Assembly: GCA_036822055.1 (NCBI GenBank)
Contig: DAISIK010000002.1
Span: 62,001 to 126,000, forward strand
Reading direction: 5' to 3'
Source: DAISIK01 sp036822055
Lineage (GTDB): Bacteria; Verrucomicrobiota; Verrucomicrobiia; Opitutales; Puniceicoccaceae
DNA: 64,000 nucleotides
Positions 44,347 to 54,074 of this stretch are shown here, in pieces (within the stretch, counting starts at the first letter, position 1; each line of letters opens with the position of its first letter). The notes under the pieces are model-generated. The model saw only the letters and a program-made list of their open reading frames with translations, was not told where the DNA came from and did no database searches. Made by a program: the position numbers and the translations under genes.

Positions 44347-45597
44347 ATGAGCAGCAGCGACATTCTTTCCGTACTTGAGTACATGGAAAAGGAGAAGGGA
44401 ATCTCCCGCGAAGATATGATCGCGACCATTGCCAACTCGATCAAAGGTGCAGCCCAGAAAGGTTTGCACGCCGGCCAGGAGCTGCGCGTCGAAATCGATC
44501 GGCGCACTGGTAGCCTCAAAGCTTGGTCCATCCTCGAAGTGGTCGATTCGGTGAGCGAACCCGAACAAGAAGTCCACGTCGAGAACGCCCGCAAAACCCA
44601 CCCCGATGCTCAAGTCGGCGATACCATTGAGCGTGCCCTCGACCCCTCCTACCTCGGCCGAATCGCCGCCCAAACCGCCCGCCAGGCCATCATGCAGCGG
44701 ATCCGGGACTTTGAAAAAGAGCGCATTTTTGACGATTTTAAGGACCAGGTCGGCGACATCGTCACCGGCACCGTCGTCCGCCGGGACCGGAGCGATCTGA
44801 TCATTGATCTGGGCAAGACTGAAGCCTTGATGCCCCGCAAAGAGCGCATTCCCCGCGAAAACTTCAACACGGGCGACCGCATCCGCTGCCTCCTCCTCAA
44901 AATTGAATCCGGGGTTCGCGGCCCTAACCTCATCCTTTCCCGCAGCAATTTTCGCTTCGTCCAGAGGTTGATCGAACTTGAAGTTACTGAAATCGGAGAT
45001 GGGACAGTGGTCATCGAACGGATGTCCCGCGAGCCCGGCTACCGCACCAAAATCTGCGTCAGCACTTCCGATCCCAAGGTTGATCCCGTCGGCGCCTGCG
45101 TCGGCGCCCGCGGCAGTCGCGTCAAAAGCATCGTTCGCGAGCTTGGAGGCGAAAAGATTGACATCATCCGCTACTTCCCCGAGCCATCCCGGCTCCTCGA
45201 GGAAGCCCTCCGCCCGGCCGTCCCTCAAAACATCAAAATCAACGAGCGCGACCGCCGCATCTATTTTGAAGTCGAGGACGAACTCCTCCCCGTCACCATC
45301 GGCAAGGGCGGTCTCAACGCCAAACTCACTTCCCAGCTCCTCGGCTGGAAACTCGATATCGGCCGGATCGAACGCCGCGAGGTCACCATTGCCGAGCAAG
45401 TCCAGCAGGCAGCCAACCAATTGGCAGACTCGCTGGGTCTACCCACCGAGCTCGCCGCCCGATTGGCAGCCACCGGTATTAACGGTGCTGCCGTCCTCGC
45501 CACCGTTTCCGATGCAGACCTCGTCAGCCTCGGGTTCTCTCCCGAGGAAGTTGAGCAGATTGGTGCCGCCCGAGAACAAACCTCCGCGGAGGCCTGA
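44347..45597 (+). CDS. nusA: Transcription termination/antitermination factor NusA
   Basis: The protein is 416 aa. It has an N-terminal RNA-polymerase-binding domain (about 1-135), an S1 domain (VGDIVTGTVVRRDRSDLIIDLGKTEALMP split around 138-205), two KH domains with CVGARGSRVKSIVREL and IGKGGLNAKL, and a C-terminal helix-hairpin-helix of about 60 residues. It controls pausing, termination and antitermination. It heads the conserved nusA-infB-rbfA-nrnA-truB-ribF cluster. The rimP gene, which usually precedes nusA, is missing here. A terminator-like hairpin in its own leader suggests feedback. Confidence 0.95.
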   Translation: MSSSDILSVLEYMEKEKGISREDMIATIANSIKGAAQKGLHAGQELRVEIDRRTGSLKAWSILEVVDSVSEPEQEVHVENARKTHPDAQVGDTIERALDPSYLGRIAAQTARQAIMQRIRDFEKERIFDDFKDQVGDIVTGTVVRRDRSDLIIDLGKTEALMPRKERIPRENFNTGDRIRCLLLKIESGVRGPNLILSRSNFRFVQRLIELEVTEIGDGTVVIERMSREPGYRTKICVSTSDPKVDPVGACVGARGSRVKSIVRELGGEKIDIIRYFPEPSRLLEEALRPAVPQNIKINERDRRIYFEVEDELLPVTIGKGGLNAKLTSQLLGWKLDIGRIERREVTIAEQVQQAANQLADSLGLPTELAARLAATGINGAAVLATVSDADLVSLGFSPEEVEQIGAAREQTSAEA

Positions 45598-45650
45598 ACC
45601 TAGAATACAAAACCGAAACGATTTCCAGAAGAAGCTTTCGACACTATTGA

Positions 45651-48161
45651 ATGAGCGTCCGTATACACCAAATCGCAAAACAAATTGGCATGGAGAACAA
45701 AGAGCTACTGGAGCTTCTCAAAGACCGGGGCTTTGATGTAAAAGCCGTCTCCAGTACGATTGACAACATCAGTGCCGAGTCGATTATCGAGGAGTATACC
45801 AACCAAAATCCCAGCCAGCCTGAATCCAGCGCTCCGCCACCCGCAGCTCCTTCCAGCGAGAAAGCTCCCTCCACCCCCGTTGCCAAAGTCGAGGCACCCA
45901 CACCTCCGCCCGAGGCACCGAGGGCTCCAAAAACCGAGCCCAAGCCAGCACCCGTGAGCAAGACACCCCCGCCTCCTCCAGCTGCCCTGCCACCGAGACG
46001 CGGAGCTCCCCCACCGCCTCCCCCTGCTGCAGCTCGCCCTCCCGCGCCTCCACCCACCGCTGCAGCTCCCTCCCAGGCTCCCAAAGGGCCATCGCCCGTC
46101 GGCGCGCCCCCTCCTCCGGCCGCTAAAACCAGTCAAAACCCTGGCATCAAGGCTCCAGCGGCATCCGTCGCCCCTGCTCCGGCTACTGCAGCCAGTGCCC
46201 CCGTCCCAGCGTCCCAACCAACTTCCTCTTCCCCGAAGCCTCCTCCCCCCCTTGGTCGTCCGGGCGGGCCCAAGGCCCCGCCCGCTGTCACCATCCCTCC
46301 CCGCCATCCGGCTCCCGCTGCCACCCCGGCTCCCCCGGCCCCGATTCGGGCAGCCCGTCCCAGCCTCCCCACCGTCGAGGTGGCCCCCGAAGATCGGAAG
46401 AAGATTCAGGCCAAGCCACCGATTGTGGTAAAAGACTTTGCCACCGCCCTCGGTCTTAAACCCTTCCAACTCATCTCTGAATTGATGGAGATGGGCATCT
46501 TCGCTGCCCTCAATCAGACCATCGAAGAAGAAGTTGCCCGTCGCATTGCCAACCGGCGCGGATTCGAACTCGAGATAAAGCATCGTGGGGCCTCCGAGAA
46601 CCTCGGGAACAAGGTCAAGGTCGAAAAACCCAAGGAAAAGCTCGAACCGAGGCCACCCGTCGTCTGCATCCTCGGTCACGTTGATCACGGCAAAACCACC
46701 CTCCTCGATACCATTCGCAAGGCTAACGTCACAGCCGGAGAAGCTGGCGGAATCACCCAGCACATCGGCGCCTATCAAGTCCAACACGAGGGCAAGCTCC
46801 TCTCCTTTCTCGATACTCCCGGTCACGCTGCCTTCTCCGCCATGCGCGAGCGCGGTACGGCCGTCACCGATATTGCGGTCCTCGTCATCGCTGCCGACGA
46901 TGGCTTCAAACCACAAACGGAAGAAGCCCTCAAATTCGCCAAACGTTCCCAGTCCGGTCTGATCGTCGCGATCAACAAAATTGACGCCAAAGGCGCCAAC
47001 ATTGATCGGATCAAACAACAGATGCAGGAGCGCGGCATTCCCCCGGAAGATTGGGGCGGGGAGGTCATCACCGTGCCCGTCTCAGCTCTCAAAGGTGAAA
47101 ACCTCGACCAGCTCCTCGAAATGATCCTCCTCCAGGCCGAGATCATGGAGCTCCAAGCCGTTAATAAGGGTCCGGCTGACGGTGTCGTGATCGAGTCCCT
47201 CCTCGAGCAGGGGCGTGGCCCCGTCGCCTCCGTCATTGTCCAAAACGGTTGCCTCAAGGTCGGCGATGCCCTCGTCTGTGGCACCGCTTCCTGCAAGGTT
47301 AAAGCCCTTCTCGACGACAGCGGCAACCGCCTCCCCATGGCCCTCCCATCAACCCCGGCTAAAGTCATCGGGTGGTCCGAACCACCGGAAACCGGAGGAC
47401 GCTTCAGGGTCGTCAAAAACGAACGGGAAGCCAAGTCGCTCGCCGAGGAAGAACTCGAGCGCCTGCGCTCCGAGGAGGATGCCCTCCAGCGGGAGGCCAA
47501 GGCCCAGGGCGGCATCGAGGCCCTCTTCAGTGCCATCGCCAGCTCGAAGAAAAACTGCCTCGACATCATTCTTAAAACCGATGTCCGCGGCTCCCTCGAA
47601 GCCATTCGTTCCGAACTCTCGTCCATCCAGAGCGATAAAGTGGATCTCCGCATCATTGCCTCCAACATCGGACCCATCACCAAAAAAGATGTGGAAATCG
47701 CCTCCACCTCCGGTGCCACCATCGTCGGTTTCAACGTCCGCCCGGAACAAGGCGTCCAGGGCCTCGCCAAGCACCATGAGGTAAAAATCTACTCGGACAC
47801 CATCATCTACGAACTCTTTGAAACCGTTCGCGACGCCATGGCCGAGCTTCTCGACCCGGAAATCCGCGAACAAAAACTCGGTGGAGCAGAGGTCCGCGCC
47901 GTCTTCCCCCTCGGCAAGCGCAAAGTCGCTGGCTGCATGGTCACCGAAGGCAAGCTCAAACGCGACACCCTCGCCAGACTCTTCCGCAAAGGCGAAGTCA
48001 TTCACGAGAGTCGCATTGCCACCCTTAAACGCTTTAAAGACGACGCTACAGAAGTTCGCGCTGGCTACGAGTGCGGCTGCTCCCTCGATGGCTTCCACGC
48101 CTACGAAGAGGGCGATACCATCGAATGCTACGAAATCACTAAGGTCAGGCCCACACTTTGA
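45651..48161 (+). CDS. infB: Translation initiation factor IF-2
   Basis: The protein is 836 aa. The N-terminal IF2_N domain (residues 1-55, VRIHQIAKQIGMENKELLELL) is followed by a long Pro/Ala-rich low-complexity linker to about residue 245, then the second IF2_N-like region. The GTPase domain begins near 340 with GHVDHGKTTLLD, DTPGHAAF and INKID; domains II to IV follow and end GDTIECYEITKVRPTL. It delivers initiator tRNA to the ribosome. The linker is unusually rich in proline (runs of four to five), which makes antisense frames open; this region should evolve fast. It precedes rbfA by 21 bp. Confidence 0.96.
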   Translation: MSVRIHQIAKQIGMENKELLELLKDRGFDVKAVSSTIDNISAESIIEEYTNQNPSQPESSAPPPAAPSSEKAPSTPVAKVEAPTPPPEAPRAPKTEPKPAPVSKTPPPPPAALPPRRGAPPPPPPAAARPPAPPPTAAAPSQAPKGPSPVGAPPPPAAKTSQNPGIKAPAASVAPAPATAASAPVPASQPTSSSPKPPPPLGRPGGPKAPPAVTIPPRHPAPAATPAPPAPIRAARPSLPTVEVAPEDRKKIQAKPPIVVKDFATALGLKPFQLISELMEMGIFAALNQTIEEEVARRIANRRGFELEIKHRGASENLGNKVKVEKPKEKLEPRPPVVCILGHVDHGKTTLLDTIRKANVTAGEAGGITQHIGAYQVQHEGKLLSFLDTPGHAAFSAMRERGTAVTDIAVLVIAADDGFKPQTEEALKFAKRSQSGLIVAINKIDAKGANIDRIKQQMQERGIPPEDWGGEVITVPVSALKGENLDQLLEMILLQAEIMELQAVNKGPADGVVIESLLEQGRGPVASVIVQNGCLKVGDALVCGTASCKVKALLDDSGNRLPMALPSTPAKVIGWSEPPETGGRFRVVKNEREAKSLAEEELERLRSEEDALQREAKAQGGIEALFSAIASSKKNCLDIILKTDVRGSLEAIRSELSSIQSDKVDLRIIASNIGPITKKDVEIASTSGATIVGFNVRPEQGVQGLAKHHEVKIYSDTIIYELFETVRDAMAELLDPEIREQKLGGAEVRAVFPLGKRKVAGCMVTEGKLKRDTLARLFRKGEVIHESRIATLKRFKDDATEVRAGYECGCSLDGFHAYEEGDTIECYEITKVRPTL

Positions 48162-48182
48162 TGCTCGACGGCTACCCCTCCT

Positions 48183-48539
48183 ATGCCAAAACGCGTCACC
48201 AGAGTGAATGAGCTGATCAAACGCGAGATCAGCACCATTCTCCACACCGACTACCGGGCCGAAACCGTCGCCATCACCATCATCGATGTCGATGTCAGCC
48301 CCGACCTTCGCAACGGCAATGTCTACTATTCCGTGATCGGAGACCAAACGGCCCGAAACAACGCCGCCTCCTTCTTCCGGCGCCACCGGGGTGAAATTCG
48401 TCGCAAAGTCGGCAATCAGGTCATTCTCAAATACCTCCCCGAGTTTCGGTTTATTTACGATGAAGCCATTGCCCGAGGGGCCAATGTCCTCGATATTCTC
48501 GATGCTCTTGAAGATGCTGAAAATGAACCAACTAGCTGA
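48183..48539 (+). CDS. rbfA: Ribosome-binding factor A
   Basis: The protein is 118 aa with the KH-like fold of RbfA: RVNELIKREISTIL, ITIIDVDVSPDLRNGNVYYSV and EIRRKVGNQVILKYLPEFRF. It helps mature the 30S subunit (5' end of 16S rRNA) in the cold. It lies in the canonical place after infB, and its stop overlaps the start of the DHH gene by 17 bp. Confidence 0.94.
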   Translation: MPKRVTRVNELIKREISTILHTDYRAETVAITIIDVDVSPDLRNGNVYYSVIGDQTARNNAASFFRRHRGEIRRKVGNQVILKYLPEFRFIYDEAIARGANVLDILDALEDAENEPTS

Positions 48540-49545
48540 ACAACCAACTCCCTCCTACCAGGCCCTCGCCGCCACCTTTTGCGAAGTCATCGCCCAGTGG
48601 AAAGATCAGCGCGTGGCAGTCATCGGTCACCGGCGTCCTGATGGAGATTGCGTCGGCTCCCAAATCGCCCTCACCCGCGTACTGCGGGACCGCGGCGTGG
48701 ATGCCTTTTGCCTGAACCAGGACCCCGTCCCCAAAAACCTCGCCCCTTTCGTCGGAGATACCCCCTACTTCCAAACCGGAGAAGTCCGGCTCGAAAATAC
48801 CCACGGCGTGATGGTCGACTGTGCCGACGCCGCCCGCTGCGGGGCTCCCATTGCCTCGGCCTTTCCCGAGATCCTTCTCAATATCGATCACCACATCTCC
48901 AATCCGGAATACGCCGTTCATAATATCGTCGTCAGCTCTTCCTCTGCCACTGCTGAGATTCTCGCCTGTCTTTTTACCGAAGCCGGGATCCTTTTCGACT
49001 CCGTCACCGCCCAGGCCCTCTTTGTCGGCATCGCCACCGATACCGGGCAATTCCGCTTCAACACCACCACCCCGCTAACCTTCGAGATCTGCCGCCGCCT
49101 CTGCGACTTCGGCGCCACGCCGGCCTCTGCGGCCCAGATCCTCTACGAGCAGGAAAGCATCGGCAGCATTCAGCTACTCCAAAAGTTTCTCGCCAGCCTC
49201 CGTCTCGAGTTCGATGGCCGGGTTTGCATCGGTTTTGTCGAGGATGGACTCTACGCTGTCACTAACACCTCCTCGGAAGACAGCGAAGGCCTCGTTGACT
49301 ACACCCGCTCCATCGAAGGCGTCGAAATCGGCGTTTTCCTCGAAGAACAAAATGGCCAGATCAAAGGGAGTTTTCGATCCAAGGAACCGCACTTTCGGGT
49401 TAATGAGATGGCTGCCCAGCTCAACGGAGGTGGCCACGCCTGCGCCGCCGGTTTTCAAGTAAGGGGCGAGATCCAGAGCTTCTACCCCCAACTTCTCGCC
49501 CTCGTCGCCTCCCACCTCGAGGCCATCGCTGCCCCCGTCGCCTGA
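48523..49545 (+). CDS. nrnA: DHH-family phosphoesterase, NrnA-like nanoRNase/pAp phosphatase
   Basis: The protein is 340 aa from ATG 48523. Motifs of the DHH/DHHA1 family are GHRRPDGDCVGSQ (motif I), MVDCAD (II), the signature NIDHHISN (III), GIATDTGQFRF (IV), and the C-terminal DHHA1 part GSFRSKE and NGGGHACAAGF. NrnA degrades 2-5 nt RNAs and dephosphorylates pAp. The rbfA-nrnA-truB order is common in bacteria. The start lies inside rbfA, and its stop shares one base with the truB start (TGATG). Confidence 0.92.
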   Translation: MNQLAEQPTPSYQALAATFCEVIAQWKDQRVAVIGHRRPDGDCVGSQIALTRVLRDRGVDAFCLNQDPVPKNLAPFVGDTPYFQTGEVRLENTHGVMVDCADAARCGAPIASAFPEILLNIDHHISNPEYAVHNIVVSSSSATAEILACLFTEAGILFDSVTAQALFVGIATDTGQFRFNTTTPLTFEICRRLCDFGATPASAAQILYEQESIGSIQLLQKFLASLRLEFDGRVCIGFVEDGLYAVTNTSSEDSEGLVDYTRSIEGVEIGVFLEEQNGQIKGSFRSKEPHFRVNEMAAQLNGGGHACAAGFQVRGEIQSFYPQLLALVASHLEAIAAPVA

Positions 49546-50276
49546 TGCCAGATCGCTCCCCTACCGAACTTGAAGGCGTCCTCCTTGTCGACAAGCCGCC
49601 TGAATGGACCTCCCACGATGTTGTCGCCAAGTGCAGACGCATCTTCGGCATCCGTAAAATCGGCCACGCCGGCACCCTCGACCCGATGGCCACCGGTCTC
49701 CTCGTCGTCCTCATCGGCAAAGGCGCCACCAAGGCCTCCCAGTTTCTCATCAGCCTCGACAAGGCTTATGAGGGCACCATCTACCTCGGCCGGGTGACCG
49801 ATTCGCAGGATGCCGATGGCGAAATCCTCGAAGAACGGGAAGTGGCCCCGTTTCCGCTCACCGAGATCGAGAACACTTTTGAGAAGTTTATCGGCGATCA
49901 GTACCAGATCCCTCCCATGTTTTCCGCCAAAAAGGTACAGGGAGTTCCCCTCTATAAAATGGCTCGCAAAGGGCAGGAGATCGAGCGGGAGCCCCGTTTC
50001 ATCCGCGTCGAAAGCCTTGACCTGCTCTCTTACCAACACCCGGAGATCACCTTTTCCTGCGCCGTTTCAAAGGGCACCTACGTCCGCACCCTCGCTCACG
50101 ACATCGGCCAAATCCTCGGATCCGGCGCCACCCTCACCAGCCTCCGCCGCACCCGTATCGACTCCCTCGAGGTCTCCCGCGCCTACACCATCGATGCCCT
50201 GACCGCCCTGCCCCCCTCGCAGCTCGGGCGCGTCCTCATCCCTATCCACAAAGTGGTTCCCTCCCACGTCCTCTAG
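49545..50276 (+). CDS. truB: tRNA pseudouridine-55 synthase TruB
   Basis: The protein is 243 aa. Motifs are LLVDKPPEWTSHDVV, the catalytic GHAGTLDPMATG with Asp46, YEGTIYLGRVTDSQDADG, PPMFSAKKVQGVPLYKMARKG, and SKGTYVRTLAHDIG. It makes the universal pseudouridine at position 55 of tRNA. It lacks the C-terminal PUA-type extension of longer TruB proteins, as in many bacteria. It lies in the nusA cluster, 15 bp before ribF. Confidence 0.96.
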   Translation: MPDRSPTELEGVLLVDKPPEWTSHDVVAKCRRIFGIRKIGHAGTLDPMATGLLVVLIGKGATKASQFLISLDKAYEGTIYLGRVTDSQDADGEILEEREVAPFPLTEIENTFEKFIGDQYQIPPMFSAKKVQGVPLYKMARKGQEIEREPRFIRVESLDLLSYQHPEITFSCAVSKGTYVRTLAHDIGQILGSGATLTSLRRTRIDSLEVSRAYTIDALTALPPSQLGRVLIPIHKVVPSHVL

Positions 50277-50291
50277 ACCTTCCCGCCCATT

Positions 50292-51245
50292 ATGGAGGTG
50301 GTTCACCAGCTCGAAGACCTGCCCGCTAACCGCCCGCTCCATCTTGCTATCGGCATGTTCGATGGGGTCCATCTCGGTCACCAGGCCGTCATTCGCCCTG
50401 TCATTCAGCTCGCGCGCGAAACTGCCGGTCTCGCCGCCATCCTTACCTTCTTCCCCCATCCCAGCGCCTTTTTCCGCCCCCAGTCTCCAACGCCTCAAAT
50501 CTTCCCTCCATCCCACAAGGAACGCCTCCTCCGCCAGCTTGGCGTGGATTATTTGGTCGTCCTCCCCTTCGGTCCGGATCTCGCTTCCACCCCGGCTCCC
50601 TCCTTCCTTTCCTTCCTTAAAACCAAAGCCCCCGCTCTTGCCACCGTCTCGGTTGGAGAAAATTTTCAATTCGGAGCCAAGCGCCTCGGTGACCTCGAAA
50701 CCCTTCGGCAATCCGCTGGGCCATTTGGTATCAGAATTATTGATACGCCTCGCCTTGCCTGTGCGGGCCAGCCGATCAGCAGTACCCGCATCCGATCCTG
50801 CCTCGCCCAGGGCCAGCTCGAGGAGGTTGCCGAGCTTCTCGGTCACCCCTACGCCACTTTTGGCTCAGTCATCACCGGTAAGCAGCTTGGCCGCACCATC
50901 GGCTTCCCCACCCTCAACCTTCCCTGGAACCCGGAGATTCGCCCCCCCCTCGGCGTCTATGCTGTTCAGGTCTATCCGGAAGGTGCCAACCGCTCTAGTC
51001 CTCCTTTTCCAGCAGTGGCTAACTACGGACTGCGCCCCACCGTCGAGATGAACTCCACCTCTCCCCTTCTCGAGGTCCACCTCCTCGACCCCGAGCCACC
51101 CCTTCCCTCTACCGGAGACCTCCTCCGAGTCGAATGGCTCTCCTACCTCCGCCCCGAGCGTAGATTTGAAAACCTCGCTCAATTACAGAACCAGATTCAG
51201 CGAGACACCCAATCCGCGAGGGCATTCTTCGCCACCGCTCTGTGA
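50292..51245 (+). CDS. ribF: Bifunctional riboflavin kinase/FAD synthetase
   Basis: The protein is 317 aa. The N-terminal adenylyltransferase domain has IGMFDGVHLGHQAVI and TFFPHPSAFF, then the ISSTRIR motif. The C-terminal flavokinase domain has GKQLGRTIGFPTLNL and GVYAVQVY. It converts riboflavin to FMN and FAD. It follows truB, a typical arrangement, and overlaps the next gene by 4 bp (GTGA). Confidence 0.96.
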   Translation: MEVVHQLEDLPANRPLHLAIGMFDGVHLGHQAVIRPVIQLARETAGLAAILTFFPHPSAFFRPQSPTPQIFPPSHKERLLRQLGVDYLVVLPFGPDLASTPAPSFLSFLKTKAPALATVSVGENFQFGAKRLGDLETLRQSAGPFGIRIIDTPRLACAGQPISSTRIRSCLAQGQLEEVAELLGHPYATFGSVITGKQLGRTIGFPTLNLPWNPEIRPPLGVYAVQVYPEGANRSSPPFPAVANYGLRPTVEMNSTSPLLEVHLLDPEPPLPSTGDLLRVEWLSYLRPERRFENLAQLQNQIQRDTQSARAFFATAL

Positions 51246-52150
51246 CGGTACCCCATCCCCCGCAAACCCAGCCCGATTGGAGCGATTGGTCAGCCGTCCC
51301 TCTGCTCACCCCTTTCAGCGCCACCTCCCTTCACGAAACCCTGTGCGGAGGTCAAGCCTTTCGCTGGAACTTGATCGGCTCCCCTGAGCTCCCCCGTTGG
51401 GAGGGAGTCTGGTCCCGGTGGGTGGCTCAGCTCCAACTTGAAGAGGGGCAACTCCGTGCTCGTTATCTCAACCCCCAACTTCCGCAGGCCAGGGAAGCCC
51501 TCGAGGAGTACCTCCGCGCCACCACCGATTTCAACGACCTCATCGATCCTCTCCCTTGGAGGAGCGATCCCCACCTCCGCGCCGCCATCCAGGCTTTTCC
51601 AGGCCTTCGCCTCCTTCAACAACCCCTCGAAGAAACCCTTCTCGCCTTTCTCCTCAGCTCCACCAAAGCGATCCCCCAAATCAGCCAGCTCTGCCAATCC
51701 CTCGCTCGGGACTTCGGTCAACCCCTGCCCTCTGGCTTCTACGCTTTACCAACCTGGCAGCAACTCGCCGAGGTCCCCGAATCTGCCCTCCGCACCATCG
51801 GCTGCGGCTTCCGCGCCAGATACCTCGCTGGCACTGCCCGCTTCCTCTCAAGTAACCCGGGCTACCTCGCCCAGCTCTCAGGGCTTCCCACCAACCAGGC
51901 TCGGACCGCCCTGATGGTCCTACCCGGGGTCGGGGAAAAAATCGCTGATTGTGTCCTCCTCTTCGGTCTCGGTCGCTACGAGGCTTTCCCGGTTGATACC
52001 TGGGTCCTCCGCATCCTTCGCCAAACCTATGGCCTAGCCGACTGGACCCCTCTCCAGCTCCAGACCTTTGCCCGCCTCCACTTCGGTCCGACCGCAGGCT
52101 TGGCCCAGCAATTTCTCTTTTCCCACATCCGGCACTCAGCCCGCCTCTGA
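51242..52150 (+). CDS. OGG1-type 8-oxoguanine/3-methyladenine DNA glycosylase
   Basis: The protein is 302 aa, starting at GTG 51242 and overlapping the ribF stop. The N-terminal OGG-type domain has CGGQAFRW. The HhH-GPD part ends LPGVGEKIADCVLLFGLG with the catalytic Lys233, followed by AFPVDTW with Asp252. The Lys-in-hairpin plus CGGQAFRW match OGG1-like bifunctional glycosylases, which remove 8-oxoguanine and can cut the strand. Its coupling to ribF is probably positional rather than functional. Confidence 0.88.
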   Translation: MTVPHPPQTQPDWSDWSAVPLLTPFSATSLHETLCGGQAFRWNLIGSPELPRWEGVWSRWVAQLQLEEGQLRARYLNPQLPQAREALEEYLRATTDFNDLIDPLPWRSDPHLRAAIQAFPGLRLLQQPLEETLLAFLLSSTKAIPQISQLCQSLARDFGQPLPSGFYALPTWQQLAEVPESALRTIGCGFRARYLAGTARFLSSNPGYLAQLSGLPTNQARTALMVLPGVGEKIADCVLLFGLGRYEAFPVDTWVLRILRQTYGLADWTPLQLQTFARLHFGPTAGLAQQFLFSHIRHSARL

Positions 52151-52189
52151 AAGATTTCTCAAAGGAACCGGCCCCCACCGGCGGCCCGC

Positions 52190-53137
52190 TTATTCCCAGC
52201 TGCCGTCCCGCACCTCCGGCCCGTCCTCTGGATTTGGACGGTCGGAATCCTCCGTGCGAAAGACCCAGCGCGGCACCATCGCCAGTTGCGTCCGAAACCA
52301 GGTTCGCTGCTTCCGAACCAGTTGCCAGGTCGCCTTGGCAATCTCCTCCTTCAGCTCATCCTCCCTCCAGTTCCCCCGGTCCAGTGCGGCAATCACCTCG
52401 CGGTAGCCGATCGCCCGGCAGGCCACCGGGTTCTCCCTCAGGCCCTTCCCCAGGAGTCCTTTCACCTCCCCGACCAATCCCTCCGCCCACATCGCCTCCA
52501 CCCGCCGCCGAATTCGTACCCGCAACGCCTCATCCTCCCAGTCAATCCAGATTGCACGACGAGGATGCCCGTCAAAGGGACCCTTGCGTTGCTCAAATTC
52601 GGCCCGCAAGGCCGCCGGAGTCCTACCCGTGGCGAGCACTCGCTCCAGTGCCCTGACCACCCGCCGCGGATTGGCTAGATCAATCGGTTCGGTCTCCCCG
52701 CCCGTCTCCCGTTTCAAACGAGCCACCAACCCCTCCAAACCAGCCGCCGCTTCAATCATTGCCACCTCCCTCCGAATCGTTACCGGAATTTCCACTGGAT
52801 CCACGACCGCCTTGAAAAAGCTCTGCAGGTAAAACCCACTCCCCCCGCAGATTATTACCGGCACCCCCGCCCGGTCAGCTTCCTGCAAAACTGAACCCGC
52901 ATAGTCAATGTATTGGGTTACATCATACACCGCGCTCAAGGGAGCCAGGTTCAGGCCGTAGTGCGGCACCCCTTCCATCGCCTCTTCCCCCACCTTGGCT
53001 GCCCCGATGTCCATCCCCTCATACACTTGCACCGTATCGCAGGAGAGGATCCAACCGCCCAATTGTTGAGCCCAACGAATTGCCCGACCACTCTTCCCCG
53101 ACGCCGTCGTCCCACCGATGATGTAGAGTTCAGGCAT
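52190..53137 (-). CDS. miaA: tRNA dimethylallyltransferase MiaA
   Basis: The protein is 315 aa from ATG 53137 (an in-frame start at 53170 would precede the family start). The P-loop GGTTASGKS is at residues 7-15, followed by LSCDTVQVYEGMDIGAAK, PHYGLNLAPLSAVYDVTQY and ICGGSGFYLQSF. It adds the isoprenyl group to A37 of tRNAs reading UNN codons. The more usual motif DSxQ(V/I)Y has Cys in place of Ser/Ala here (SCDTVQVY). The upstream SDR gene overlaps its start by 8 bp. Confidence 0.93.
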   Translation of the reverse strand: MPELYIIGGTTASGKSGRAIRWAQQLGGWILSCDTVQVYEGMDIGAAKVGEEAMEGVPHYGLNLAPLSAVYDVTQYIDYAGSVLQEADRAGVPVIICGGSGFYLQSFFKAVVDPVEIPVTIRREVAMIEAAAGLEGLVARLKRETGGETEPIDLANPRRVVRALERVLATGRTPAALRAEFEQRKGPFDGHPRRAIWIDWEDEALRVRIRRRVEAMWAEGLVGEVKGLLGKGLRENPVACRAIGYREVIAALDRGNWREDELKEEIAKATWQLVRKQRTWFRTQLAMVPRWVFRTEDSDRPNPEDGPEVRDGSWE

Positions 53138-53996
53138 CCCCACCTTCCTTCTCTTTTGAAATCGCCTCACCTTTTCGTTGGGCCAGGAACCGTTCCAGGC
53201 GAAGCTTGCGAAGAACCAAGCCGGCCACCCGTGTCACCCAAACCCGTGGCAAGCGCCCGCAGAAAAATGCCATCAACCGGTTTCGATAACCCACCACGAC
53301 GAGTGCCTTCCCTGACTCCAGTGCCTTCAAGGACACCTCCACCACGTAATCTACGGTGTGTCCACCCATCGCCTGCGGACTTTCCGCAAAGCCCGCCCGA
53401 CGAAAAAAGGCGGTCGAAGTCGGCCCCGGACAAACCACCAGACATCCCACTTCCGTTCCCTTCAGCTCCTCATTCAGGGCCAGGCTCCAGTGCATCAAAA
53501 ATGCCTTGGTCGCCCCATAAGTTGCCAGAAAAGGAGTCGGCTGAAAGGAGGCGGTCGAGGCCACGTTGACCACCGCTCCCCCATGTTCTTTCAGGAGTGG
53601 CAAAAGCTCGTGGGTCAACACCACGGGTGCCGTGCAGTTCAAACCAACCATCGAGGCCTGCTCCTTGACATCCGCATCCTCAAAGTGCCCATACGTCCCA
53701 AATCCCGCGTTGTTTATCAGAACGATTGGCCCCTCCAAACTCCGCTCCCCGATAAGCTTGCGGATTTCGTTAACCGCCTCGGGAACATTTTCCGTCAAGC
53801 TCAGATCCACTCCGATGTGGTACATTCTATGCTCCTCAGAAAATCCTTCCGGCTCTCGCCGAGAAAGGTTGCACACCACCGTCTGGGTCCCTAAACTCGA
53901 AAAACTTCGAATGAATCCTTCCCCTATTCCAGAGGAACCTCCGGTCACGATCAGGAGAGATGTTTTGGCCAGTTCCAGTTTTTTCGGTCTACTCAT
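53130..53996 (-). CDS. Short-chain dehydrogenase/reductase
   Basis: The protein is 288 aa. It has a classical SDR Rossmann motif VTGGSSGIGEGF, INNAGFGTYG, and the catalytic Ser in NVASTASFQ with YGATKAF (Tyr-x-x-x-Lys). An extended C-terminal basic helical region (GYRNRLMAFFCGRLPRVWVTR) resembles the lipid-associated DltE-like/YqjQ-like SDRs. Substrate unknown. It is translationally coupled to miaA and divergent from hpf. Confidence 0.85.
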   Translation of the reverse strand: MSRPKKLELAKTSLLIVTGGSSGIGEGFIRSFSSLGTQTVVCNLSRREPEGFSEEHRMYHIGVDLSLTENVPEAVNEIRKLIGERSLEGPIVLINNAGFGTYGHFEDADVKEQASMVGLNCTAPVVLTHELLPLLKEHGGAVVNVASTASFQPTPFLATYGATKAFLMHWSLALNEELKGTEVGCLVVCPGPTSTAFFRRAGFAESPQAMGGHTVDYVVEVSLKALESGKALVVVGYRNRLMAFFCGRLPRVWVTRVAGLVLRKLRLERFLAQRKGEAISKEKEGGDA

Positions 53997-54074
53997 TGTT
54001 CAGGATTTTCCATTTTCGCGCAAAGGTCACTGCGACCACGCGCATTCAACCAAAACCAAAGAAAAGGAAATAGC